Assembly: GCA_037976565.1 (NCBI GenBank)
Contig: CP137672.1
Coordinates: 37,047,829-37,111,828 of the forward strand
Source: Mesocentrotus franciscanus
Lineage: Eukaryota; Echinodermata; Echinoidea; Camarodonta; Strongylocentrotidae
Direction of reading: 5' to 3'
Length of the DNA stretch: 64,000 nt
This document shows, in pieces, positions 12,878 to 25,400 of this stretch. Positions within the stretch are counted from its first letter, which is position 1. Every line of letters begins with the position of its first letter. A program made the translations under genes and the position numbers. The notes under the pieces are model-generated. The model saw nothing but the letters and a program-made list of their open reading frames with translations. It did not search any database and was not told where the DNA came from.

Positions 12878-15800
12878 ATGATACCACCGCCAGCAAAGGA
12901 GAATTTTGAAACGGAAACAGACGACATTCAGCCTACGGCTAGAGGCAACTCTGTGGAAATGGCGGACACTTCGGAATGGTCAGGCGACAAGCGCCCGTTG
13001 CTTCGGGAGGAAGAAGAGGAGGAAGATGATGGGAATACGGAGGCGATGGATTACGCACAGCGTTCCAATTTGTCAATGCCTGTGAATTCGAATGGAATTG
13101 AGGGGAATGTTTCGAATGTTAAAACTGATGACACTGGGAGGACCCTGTGACTATTGCTCCTCAAGATAAAAAACCACCATGTACAGCATATATGACTGTT
13201 ATTGTACTCTTCTGTGTGAATCTTCTCAATTATTCGGATCGTTACACAATTGCAGGTTTGGCCACAAAATCAACATAATTTCCTTGACATGCTTGACTTA
13301 ACTCGTCTTAATTAAAAAGATCATGATGTAGCCTTTTTTTCTAAATCTGGACCATGTTTATAATATATTGCTTTTATTTGTTTGAATGATCAATGTATAA
13401 TTATCTCTAATAAATTCCTATCGCAATTTCTTTTCGTAATGTTATTGTTATGTTACTTTGACTTAGATCTAGATGATAGATCTAAGACTTATTATTGGCC
13501 TGAATTCACAAAGGAGGTTTGTAGACAAACCAATTAGTTTATAATTAGGTCTATATGCGTCATATGACGCCTTTCAGACCTAGGTTCAGACCTTGGTCTG
13601 AAATTACATTTCACGAAGGAGGTTTGTCATATTCAAACCTTGGTTTAAATGCGTCATCAAATCCGAAATTTACAAATTGCTCTGAGGGCAGGTTTGTAAT
13701 TTCTGAAAAATTGTTCTGAGACATATTAATCAATCAGGATGCAGACTTGCGAGCAGAAAGCTTACGCTCGATTTATTAATATCGTCAAGAAAATTTTCAC
13801 CGCCACAAGAAAACTCTTACAGTTAATTTAAAAGATCCCTTGAAAACGTTAGATTTATCGATCTAATGAAGGTTTTCATGTATTAATGTGCCGATGTCAA
13901 TTTGTTCATCTGGGTCAGATTGAGTGCTTCACCGGCACCACACAAATGTGAGTACATGGGGCATAGTAAGGCTTTCTGCGATGGTGCACTAGCTTTGTTC
14001 GATTTAATTCATGAAAATACACTTCAAAAGTTAATTTCAGAGATTTCCTAAGCATCATCTTTTGAAGACTGCTCATTAAGATGTCCGGATCGTACTGAGA
14101 ATGCTTACCCGTAGTTCAAAAGTTTTCAATTCTTAAAACCGTGGCCCATGACAATTAAGTAAGGAGCCCTGCAGCAGTGCAGCTAAGACTAGTTTTACAC
14201 ACCTTGGTCTGAATGTCAACCTGGTTTGGGGATTACAAACCTAGGTTTGTACAAACCTTCGTTGGTGGAATGGGCTTGTCGACAAACCAGGTTTGAGTAC
14301 AAACCCAGGTTTGTACAAACCTAGGTCTGAACAAACCTGGTTTGTCTTCAAACCTCCTTTGTGAATTCGGGCCAAAGTCTTTGTAAAAGAAATCTGACAA
14401 TTTGTACTAGCCTAGCCCTAGGTTACCGTTTTTTGATAATTATTACTTTTTTTTCAGATATAAGATATTAGAATTAATCATTTTGATCAAAAGACAATCT
14501 TCAAAGTTGTAAGATTTTTAGAGGAAATTTGCTGTGCCTGTATTATAATGTTGAGTGTATATGTGCTGGTATTTATGTTTGATTTATTCATTATCATTGT
14601 GTTTTTTTAAAACATTTTTTCAATATTTTCACGTCTTTTGGATTGTGAGTTTGTGACGTTAAAGGTTTAAGAAGACCTTCACAGGTCAATGTCTGTTTAG
14701 TGTTACAGGTTGCCAGTTTGTGTATCTTGGTGTTGATATATGACTAACATGATATCACTGTATCATACAATTTCCCTCTCTAGCAGATAGGACAAATTTG
14801 TGCAGTAGTGTGTGTGTTCATGGATATTGGTATCTTACTTTCTTTGAATTTGAGTGTTTACAACTTACAGATAAGCTTGAGTTCTGGTAATGATAGAAAA
14901 TAAATTCTCACAGAATCCAACAAAACTTTCACTGAATGTTCAAGATTACAAATAAATGACGTGTGCCAAACAATTTTGGTAGAAAATGTATAGGGGCTGA
15001 GTATTGAGCATAGAAAGATAAGGAAATCAAGGTAAGTAGGCCCGACATCATGTGCATAACACAGGTCACTATGTGCAAATGAGAGTTGTGGTTTTTATTG
15101 AAGATGATTTCCATAAAATTCCAGTGAGTTTGTTTTTATTTTACTGGTTCAAACAATAAATCTACTGCAGGATAAACAATCCAGAATGAATTATAGCCAT
15201 GTTCTCTTGACATACGATTCCCATACCAGAGCTCAAGATTAGCTTTAAGATCATGTAAAAGAAAGGAAGAAGAGCCACAAAATTATATTTTCTAAATAGA
15301 ATACAGATAAGAATACTGAATATAAGAGTCAAGTTTTATCAAGGATTAAAAAAAAAGATGTATAGTAGTTCCCCCAACAAAAAATTCTCCATTTGACTTA
15401 TCCTGAATAAGAAAATTGTCAAAGTCTCATTTTTTTCATTGAAATGTTTTCTGTTTGTGCCTTCCAAGGTATCACAAAGTGCATGTTTACATGTCCTTGT
15501 TTACATTTACTTTTATATCAACAATCGATGGGGGAAGGGGAGGCGGGGTCGTGTAAAGAATACTAGTATACAAAAAGAACTAGAGAGAAGCTTTTAGACT
15601 GCAGAGGTAATCACATACACACCTATACATGGGAGTGTCGTGGTCAAGTGGTTTAATGCGCTTGACTGGAGATGCGAAAGTCGAGGGTTTGAATCCCGAC
15701 ACGGCACTAATATCCTTTGGCAAGATATTAACCTGCACTTGCTACTCTCCACCCAGGTGTTAAATGGGTAGGCCTACCCGGTAGGATGCGACCGTCATTG

Positions 15801-16432
15801 TTGGTCAAACAGTTTTTGAGCATCAAGTAACGCCTGGCTGGAATACTCCCCAGGGAGTGGAGATTGTGCACACAGTGTGTGCGGGCAAGCATTGAATCCA
15901 ATGACTGGGTAATAGTATATCTGTAAAGCGCTTAGACATCGTAGATGTATTAAGCACTATATAAAAGCGGAATATTATTATTATTACATGTTGTTGCCAA
16001 TTTAAGCAGTGATATTCAGTAAGAAGAAAGACAAATATTACTTGAATGTTGAAGCGGCAAGTAACATATAATAGCAAATCAATCAAAAATGTATTACTAT
16101 TCAGCATACACATGCATTTTGTATTATCTGCTGGATGTCTTCGCCTTGTATTTCATTATGACATACATTTAAATGTTTTAGTAGTTTAACATATGGACTG
16201 CTTTATGTATACTTGGTATGTACATTGTACGTTGTAAAGATATGGGTTTTGTGGATGTTTCCAATGACAATGAATGAATACAAAGTGAAAATGGTCATGT
16301 GCTTTCTAACCTTTGACTGTAAAAACGATTGTTTTGTTGACTCTTTATAGTCTGTTATCAGATTGATGCCACAATGCAGTAAATATCACGAATCATGTAC
16401 CTCTCCATTTTCTGTTCCTGTACATTGATATT

Positions 16433-16480
<48 letters not shown>

Positions 16481-19400
16481 AACAGCTAATCTACCTGCCA
16501 TACAGAAATATTTCCTCATTGAGGATAACAACAGTGCAGCGGGTCTCCTGCAAACTATCTTCATCGTGGGTTACATGGTGACATCACCAATCTTTGGCTA
16601 TCTTGGCGATCGTTACTCTAGGAAGCTCATCGTAGCCTTCGGTATTATGGCCTGGTCTGGGCTAACCCTCGCTGGTTCATTTGTTCCAGCTGATGTGAGA
16701 TTTTTTTTTACAGATTCTCTACAATTAATTTCATTAAAATTCATGAATTCATAGATTTGAATACTCTAGAATAAAAATGAGAAGCAGTATTTTTCATATT
16801 TCTCAGTTATGATGCTTAATCTTTTTAGATCTTTAGTAATGATTCCCAAACTTTTTTTGTACAATAATGAATTTAATAATCAATCTACAGTTCTACACAT
16901 TGTCTCTTTAAGAAAGAATTATTTCACTTTATTTTTCTTATTTTATATTTGTTATGATCCAGTCCATTATGCTTTTTGATGATTTGAAATCCAATGCCCT
17001 TTGCTTTGTAAAGATATAATTTGAATTTTCTTGGGCCATTGCAGATGTTCTGGCTCTTTCTGCTACTCCGAGGTCTGGTAGGTATCGGAGAAGCAAGTTA
17101 CGTGACGATCGCTGCCACTCTGATCGGAGATCTCTTTGTTGGCAACAGGAGAACTAGGATGCTCATGGTCTTCTATTTTGCTATTCCTGTAGGCAGGTAA
17201 ATTATATTTAATTGAATTCTTTAAGCACAAACATAGTTTTAAAAACATACAGAGTAAATAGGTTTGAGATAAAACATTGAGTGAGGATTGAATTGAAAAT
17301 AGAACAGTCAAACCTGCTTTAGTGACCACCTGTCTACAACGACCACATTTTTTGTTTCCCTTGACAATGGTTTCTCATTGAAACATGTACTAAAGACACC
17401 TGTTCATAAAGACCACCTGTCTATAAAGACCACTTTTTTCTTGTCTCCTCTGGGTGGTCTATATAGACCGGTTCACTGTATTATCGCCACCTTAAAAAGT
17501 ACCAATCACCAGGAAAAATAATATTGTGTATACATGTAGGTAGAAAGTATAAAATCAACCTCAAAACACTTAAAGGTAAAGACCAGTTTTTGAAACGCGC
17601 CTCTCTCAAAAAAATGAAATGGAAGCTCTCATTACCAATCATGTGAAAGAATATGTTTTGACTAATACGTGATGATACAAATTTTGCCGGGAAAGTCGGG
17701 AAATCGCCTACTAATTGATATATTTGGTAAATTATTATATCTATTGGGACCAAATAGATATCGCGCATGCGGTCGCGTAGTCCCATATACATCTTTCTGT
17801 GTACAGTGCTTGTAACTTTACCAAGACTGGGCCAAATTTCTTATCATTTTGATGATTTCAGTCTTTTTTCAGAACCTTGCAGTACACACCAATTCTTATA
17901 TGCTAGATGATCAACCTTTTCTGATCGATTCCTCAACGTTTCTTTCACAATGCAATCGCATGACCAGAACTGGTCTTTATCTTTAACCTGGCATTCTATA
18001 GGTAAATGGTTCAGGAGTATGAAGAAAATGGAGGATAACATGAAGTCCTGCGTATAGGGCATTCACAGAACCAATGGTTATGTGTGTGCCCTAATCTGTG
18101 CGAGTGTGTAAGAATGCTCAACCAGACGTTTTACTGTTCACTGGGAGTGTACATGTATTTAAACTGCAACATCTCTTTGTATCTAGGCAATATTTGAAGC
18201 TCATAGTTTGACTGCAGTATAGCAACATGGAAGTGCTTACATTAAGAGCAATAGATGTTTTGGTGATTGGTAGACTGTAACATAGATGTGTAAAGTGGTC
18301 TGTTGAGAGCCAGAAGGGTATTAAGTCTGTATTATTAAAGTATGTATTCAAATATAATATACTCTAATACTCTTGATGTAAGGGTATTTAGTCTGTGTAT
18401 TTATTAAAGTATATTGGTCAACACCCTTCTGGCAGGTTCCAAAGAGACAAAGTAAAACCTGGTATCAGTCTAAACGGAGAATTTTATGATTGCATCATTA
18501 TATGTTTCTTTATTCTTCTTTCCCCAGCGGTTTAGGCTATATATCTGGTAAATTAGTTGCAACGTGGGCAGATGATTGGAGATGGGCTTTAAGGGTAAGT
18601 TCAAGATAAGATGCTGTTTAGCATGATTTAATATGAGAGATACATCTTTTTTTATATGAGGCAGCAAGGAAAGTCAAGCAGTTTACTGTAGTTGTTTTTT
18701 TAAAACTTGATGTGATAATATATACGGTATGCAGGCCTGATAATTACCCGATTTAAAGCGGTTTCCCGATTTTTTTGATTTTTTCCAGATTTTTTTTTTT
18801 CCGATTTAAAAAAAAAAAAAAATCAGATTTTTTTTTTTTTTTTCTTCCGATTTTTTCTTCTGAATTGTCCCGATTTTACCCCTATTTTCTCGATTGTTCC
18901 TGATTTTTCACAATTTTCCCCAATTTTCTTACTAAAAAAGGGGGGAATATTGTTAGATGCCATTTTTTTTCCCGAATGCTTTTTTTTTTTTTTTAGTCAA
19001 GAGGGTGGGTGGTTGGGAAAAAAACAAAAAACCTATTTTTTTTTCAGTGCTCACTATCACCCCTGGGTACGTCACATTATCAAGAAAATGGCTGCGCCCA
19101 TGTCATGCTAAAACGAATGACATCATGCCAAGAATATCTTCGTTCATACATCTCCTGTACACTTTCGTAAGGAGTATTGTACATCAAAGGGCAGGAATAG
19201 ATCTTATTTTTCAGCATACCTACACCTATATCTTTATATCTTGGTTGCTTTAAACTTGAATAGATATTAATCTTTGCCTACAGTACAGGTACTGGGTGAT
19301 CCATGTATTAAGCCTATGGGAATAAGAGAATTTAGAATTGGTAGAGTTAATGAATTAATAAGAGTTTCCATCACTCCCCTTCTAAAGAAACTAAAGTTGT

Positions 19401-22400
19401 TGCCCATAGAAAAACGTGTTGCATTCAAGATTCTAATCATGATTTTTAAAGCACAGAATAATCTTGCTCCATCTTGTATGTCAGATCTAATTTGTAAGCA
19501 CAATCCAGTATGTACACTTCGATCATCATCACAACACCTCCTTGCAGTACACCCTGTTAGTATGCAAACCTGCATGTATGGAGACCGATCCTTTGTGATT
19601 TTCAGCTCCAGCTCTAGAATTCTCTGTACTTGACAATCAGGAATACATCTTCCCTTTATGACTTTAAGAGAGCCTTAAAGACACACCTTTTCTTACAGTA
19701 GTGTAATAATTCTTGTTTTGATGTGTGGGTATGCATGTAGTGGTGTTATTTGTCCTCTTAGATATGTTGATGTAGATTGTAAAGCATACTCTTTTAATGT
19801 AAAGCGCATAGAGAATTAAGTGTTGATTATTATGCACTAAATATATGGAAAGTTGTTACTACTATAATAGTATTATAAATAATTTTGTTCATGTGACTTG
19901 TCAAGTAAAGAGATCTATGACTAGTGAAAGTGAAAGTAGAGCTGATAAATATTCCCATTACTGATCACAAGGTTTGCAAAGCAAATGGAATTAATTAGTC
20001 ATTAAATCTAAACTTGAGTTCTGGTCATGGCATTACATGTCAAGAGAAATGTAGCTTAAAAGTGTATGTATATAATGTACATGTACATATATTTATGATT
20101 AATATTATACTCATAGAGAGACTGCATGTTTGGTTCATTTCTATCAATCTTTCTATGCTGATTACACAACTCTGTTTGTAATACAGACCATGATTGGTTT
20201 CATTAGGTTCTCTGCAATTTGTTTTCTTTCACTTTCTTTCTTTTGTTGTCCTTACCAGACCCTCACAATTATCTGAAATAATGTTACATACCGGTATGTG
20301 TAACAGCCTCAGCGTGAAGTTGGTTGGTTGATTGTATCTATTAATTAGGAAAGGGCAGTAATTACTTCCTTATTACCAAATGAGAGTCAATTTGTTAATG
20401 AGTAAATAGTAATAGTATCCTGTAGGAAGCTGGTCAGTTGACCCTGAAAATATAGACATACAAGAGAGAGAGAGAGAGCTCAATTTTATTTCTTGTATGC
20501 AGAGACACCCTTGATTAAAATAGGAAACAGTCCTGGTACTGTAGCTGTGGTTCTGCATCATATGGTCATGTAGGTTTTAAGGGAGGGGGGGGGGGTGGGT
20601 TGGTTACTAATATGTCGTAAATGAAAAGCCAATTAAAATTCTAATGTTGCATTACAGAGCGTTAAAAGATATATTGTCTAATGTGGTCATGGTGCTAAAC
20701 CACTGCTGTAGAGTATCTGATGTACAGGTCCGGAAAATAGGAAATATTCTGTCATATTAATGCTACAAGCAGTGGGGTACTTACAGTTTTATAGGTTGTG
20801 AGGTAGTGTGTGAGAGAGAGAAAGAGAGAGTGATACAAGATAATTTTTTGTTATACCAGAAGGCAAAAACGCACTTGGACACACATTCGCAGAACATTTT
20901 TGCTAGATAAAATTTTTTTTAAAAGGATACTGACGTAAAGACATGTTGGTCATTCCATGTGCTATTCGTTTAAAGTATTCTTTTTTCATCTATATAATTA
21001 CTGATGATGCTGCATATATCACAACCAAGATTGCATAGCTTTAAATCAAATTGATTTGTTTGTTTTTATTTGATAGTTCACACCTCCACTGGGCATTGTG
21101 TGTGTGATCCTTATTCTCTTCCTGGTCAAAGAGCCAAAGAGAGGTCAAGCAGAGACTGGTGAACATTCTATGGCCAACACTAGCTACATCACTGATATCA
21201 TGGCATTAGTCAGAAAGTGAGCACATTCTTTGACCTATTATTCTTGGTAGTTGTGAGAAATTGCTTATTTACTTGTAGTTTAGACTTAAGAAGTCAGAAA
21301 ACTTGAGGTAGAAAATTAATCATTATTCAATCATACTTAATACAATTGGTACAGTCAAATCGTATTTTAATATCTAAGATTTTACGTGCTATGTTTGATT
21401 TTACTTTGAAAATATTGCATGAATTTATGATGTAATAAGTTAATAGCTTGTTTGCATAAATCTAAAGTTGTAGGAGCTAAGGTTTCAGAAAAAGTGTGAC
21501 CAAATACATGTCAATGTATATGTGCAATTTGAACTTTTTAAGCAGTTTAGAACACTGCATTTATTTGTGTGCATTGTTTATCATTTTTTAAAATTTTATC
21601 ATGTTGCAGTAAAAGCTACATTTGTTCCACCTTTGGACTTACGACTGTTTGTTGGGTAACTGGAGCACTGGCACTATGGGCTGTGACTGCTATAACAGAT
21701 GCTTATGAGATTCTTGGCAATGACTCCACAAGGTATCTATCTCTTCGTTCTTCATAAGAGCATTATTTTTTATAAATGTAATGCTTCCTGTGAGAAATTT
21801 CAATTGTTTAAACATATTTGTGGCTTACACCCAGTAAATAAGATTGATTGATCGATCTGTAATTGAAAAAACAAGTCAGAAAAATCTTGGAACCAGCGGG
21901 ACTTGAACCTGCCATCTACTGCTTGCCGGGCAGCGACTCTACCACCAGGCCATCATTGGTCCATGGCACAGTCATGATGAAAGAGCATTATTGTATTTGA
22001 TGTACCGGTAGATGTAGATGTGTTTTGGTTGATTGAGTGGACAAGTCACCAGACTATGAATTACAAAGTACAGGGTTCAAATCCCTGCCATAGCATTAAC
22101 ATCATTGGGGATGATATTAATCTACATGTACATTTGCTATACTCAATCTAGGTGATGTAAATGGGTACCCTTAGTAAGAAATTCCTTAGATACTTCAGTG
22201 CATTATCAGGTCACTTATGGTAGAGCTGGGGTAATACCCTAGAGCACCTAGAGATAGTGTACACCTGTGTGCAAGACTTGTACACCCATTAATACTATTT
22301 CCACCAAGACTGGTGTCAGCGAATTAAGACCTATGACACATGGAAACTGACTACCGTCTCCCTTTAAAATGACTGAACTGAAACATTCCATCTAAGCCTG

Positions 22401-25400
22401 AGTCGGTACGGTCGGTCACACCAAATCCCGACCGTCGCCATCGGGTCCCTGTTCCTTTTTTAGGAAACCGATGCTCCGATAAAAATAATGAAATATATAA
22501 GAAATTGCAGTATTGCACACCACAAAAATTCATCCACCTTAAAAGTCTTAAAGTAGCTGTGCGAAGAAATATCACAAAAATTCAAAATAGGAAAATTATA
22601 CATGTAAGGAAAGCTTATATCATTGAGAACACAAATCATTTGCTTTAAAGTTGTGTAAATAACAATTAAACACTTCAATAAGCATTTTCCAAGACCCTCC
22701 TCAGAACTTCAAATCCTGGCTGATGTTGCCTAGTTTTGCTGAGCAGTTCTGCCAAGCAGTTTAGCTCACCGCAAACAGATACAGACTGAACATAGACTAA
22801 TGTGTGTAACTCTGTTTGTACGCTGATGATATGCGCTTTTTATAGAGGCGAGTGACAGATCCTGCTAGCTGAAATCGGGACACTGGTTCCCGATCGGTGC
22901 AAGGTCGTCGGGACCCAGTTTACAAAATTCCTGACATGACTCGGGCCTAATTCCATCATTGACTATAACCCTGTCTTCTCTCTATCCACCAGTGTTCCCA
23001 TCATCTTTGGTGTGGTGACAGTAGTAGCAGGCTTCTTAGGTGTAGGATTGGGAACCACCATAGCTCAGTTACTCAGGAAGAAGACTGATCGAGCAGATCC
23101 CTTGGTGTGTGCTGCAGGAATGCTGCTCAGTGCTCCATTCCTCTTCATAGCTCTAGAGGTCTCTGATCAACAGGTCGGCATTACCTGGGTAAGTGAGAAC
23201 TTTTCTTTTATACTTGTTTCGAGTGTGGGATTTGTTTTGGTACAATGTTTTTACCCTTTTTTGACAAATGGGGAGGGAGGGGATGTTGGGGTTAGCTTGG
23301 AGTTTAAACAAAAACAAAATCAGGAGGTTGAACTCCTGTTCTGAAGGCAATTTACAAAGTGCACAAATTTGTTTATTGTTGACCTGTGTAATACTAAAAT
23401 GAATGTGTTAATATAATATTTTTGTTTCTGATCTCATCATTGTTTGATTGGTAGTTTGCCTTAGCTATTTTCTTCCCAGATTTCTCCAGATTTTGATATA
23501 ATCCAGTTCTTTGTTTGATCAAGATATAACAAAATGCTTTGATATGATTATGATTTTTTTCCTTCTTCTTCTTTTAGACTTTTGTATTCATAGCTGAAAC
23601 ACTGATATGTTTGAACTGGGCATTGGTTCCGGATATTCTATTGGTATGTATTACTTCATATTAAATTTTAAGTACAGTTAACTATCCAGCATTACATCTA
23701 AGCAAGCTTACATACATTGCAATACAATTAATACGTTGTGACATCTTGTAATGGTATTTCATTAGCACACACATAATGCAGAATAATGTACTTGTTATCA
23801 AAAGTAATTGTAAAGATATACAAATACCACTTCTTAAAACTGAGGATTTATAGTGTTGTCTCAAATGACCTTGATCAAATTGATCATAAAATGTCAGATT
23901 TACAGGAACCATTATGAGTTGTATTAGAATAAAATAACAGTAACTGAAATTTTATCTGATTTATTTATAATTAAAAAAATGGGGACCAAATAGATGCCTT
24001 CATGTAAAGACAGAATAGATAAGAAACACTGAGAATAAAGAATGTTTTATACATTTTTCTTTCTATATAATCTAGAATGGAAGAACCCAAATAAAACTGA
24101 TTTCTTTACATACTTATTACAATAAAGTTATTGGATGTGAAACCCCCCAAAAGAGTCTATATATCCTACATTTCAACTACCGGTAATGGAAAAGCAGTGA
24201 GGAATGAATCAGGGTTCCAATCTAATTTGTCCATGTGATTGGGACGTACTCCCTTTCTTTGCTTTAATTTAATTTGTCAATATATCTTTTATCCCTCCTC
24301 AGGCTGTGTTAATACCAACAAGAAGATCAACAGGCAATGCTATTCAGATGTTGATATCACATTTACTGGGAGATGCCCTCAGTCCATGGCTTGTTGGTGC
24401 GGTAAGATTATGATCCAAAATTTGAAAATATAGAAGAACAGAGCAAGAAGACGGTAGCATAACCCTTCATAATTGTCATAAAATTGCATGATTATGATAT
24501 TAAGAGAAATATGGATGTATGATGGTAATGAAATCAGGAAGTTGCATTTAAACAAACTATTAGATATGACTTTCTCTATTTGATTTCAGTTACGTTAAGG
24601 ACAGAGCTAGTGGAGAAGTTCAATAAGTTATTAGCTCTCAATTATTTGTTCACTTTATCTCACTTCTTTTTAATATAATATACTCGTCATGAGGGCCTTT
24701 GAGAGAGAGCACTCTTTCCTTGCAATTAATTACAAAGTGCTGCACACATGGCTTGACATGTTTGGGTTGCTTAATTAATGGTATAAAAACCAATTGAGTT
24801 GGTCCAATCCAAAAGGCTTTCCATTTAGCTCATTTTCATTGCATTTTAAAATGCTGTTCACATTGCTCCACCTGTTTGGGCCACCTAAACAATAATATAA
24901 CGATTTAAGAAGACCAGCTGAGCCAATACAATCCATGATCTACAGTAGCAAAAGAAATGGGACTACAGAAGTTTCTTGAATTAGTCAACAGATGAAGCTG
25001 TTTTTACCATGCTATGTAGCTGGTTCCACAACTATTCTGAAAAGCATGAGATATTGTCATGAAGATAGCCACAGTACAGGAACACAGCATACCAATCGCA
25101 CATTTGCACTCTACAGGACATGCTATGTTACTTTTCTTTGATTTGTCGTTATTAATTGACTTATTTTCACAAATCCTATCTAGGTTTCTGACTCCATAAG
25201 AAACAGCCATGAAGACAGTGAGAGTACTGAAGCCAAGTATACGAGTCTCATCTTTGCCCTCTATACAACCTGCTATGTAACCGTGCTTGGAGGGGGATTC
25301 TTCCTATGGACTGCATTGTACTATGCCGCTGACAAAAAGAGGGTCGAGACCATAGTTAAAAGTGAGTATTTTCTTTATAAGCTTGTTTATTGCCCAATTT

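Noticed and set aside
13120..13160. Programmed ribosomal frameshift in SPNS
   Set aside because: There is no slippery heptamer or obvious downstream pseudoknot, and similar breaks occur in three other genes.
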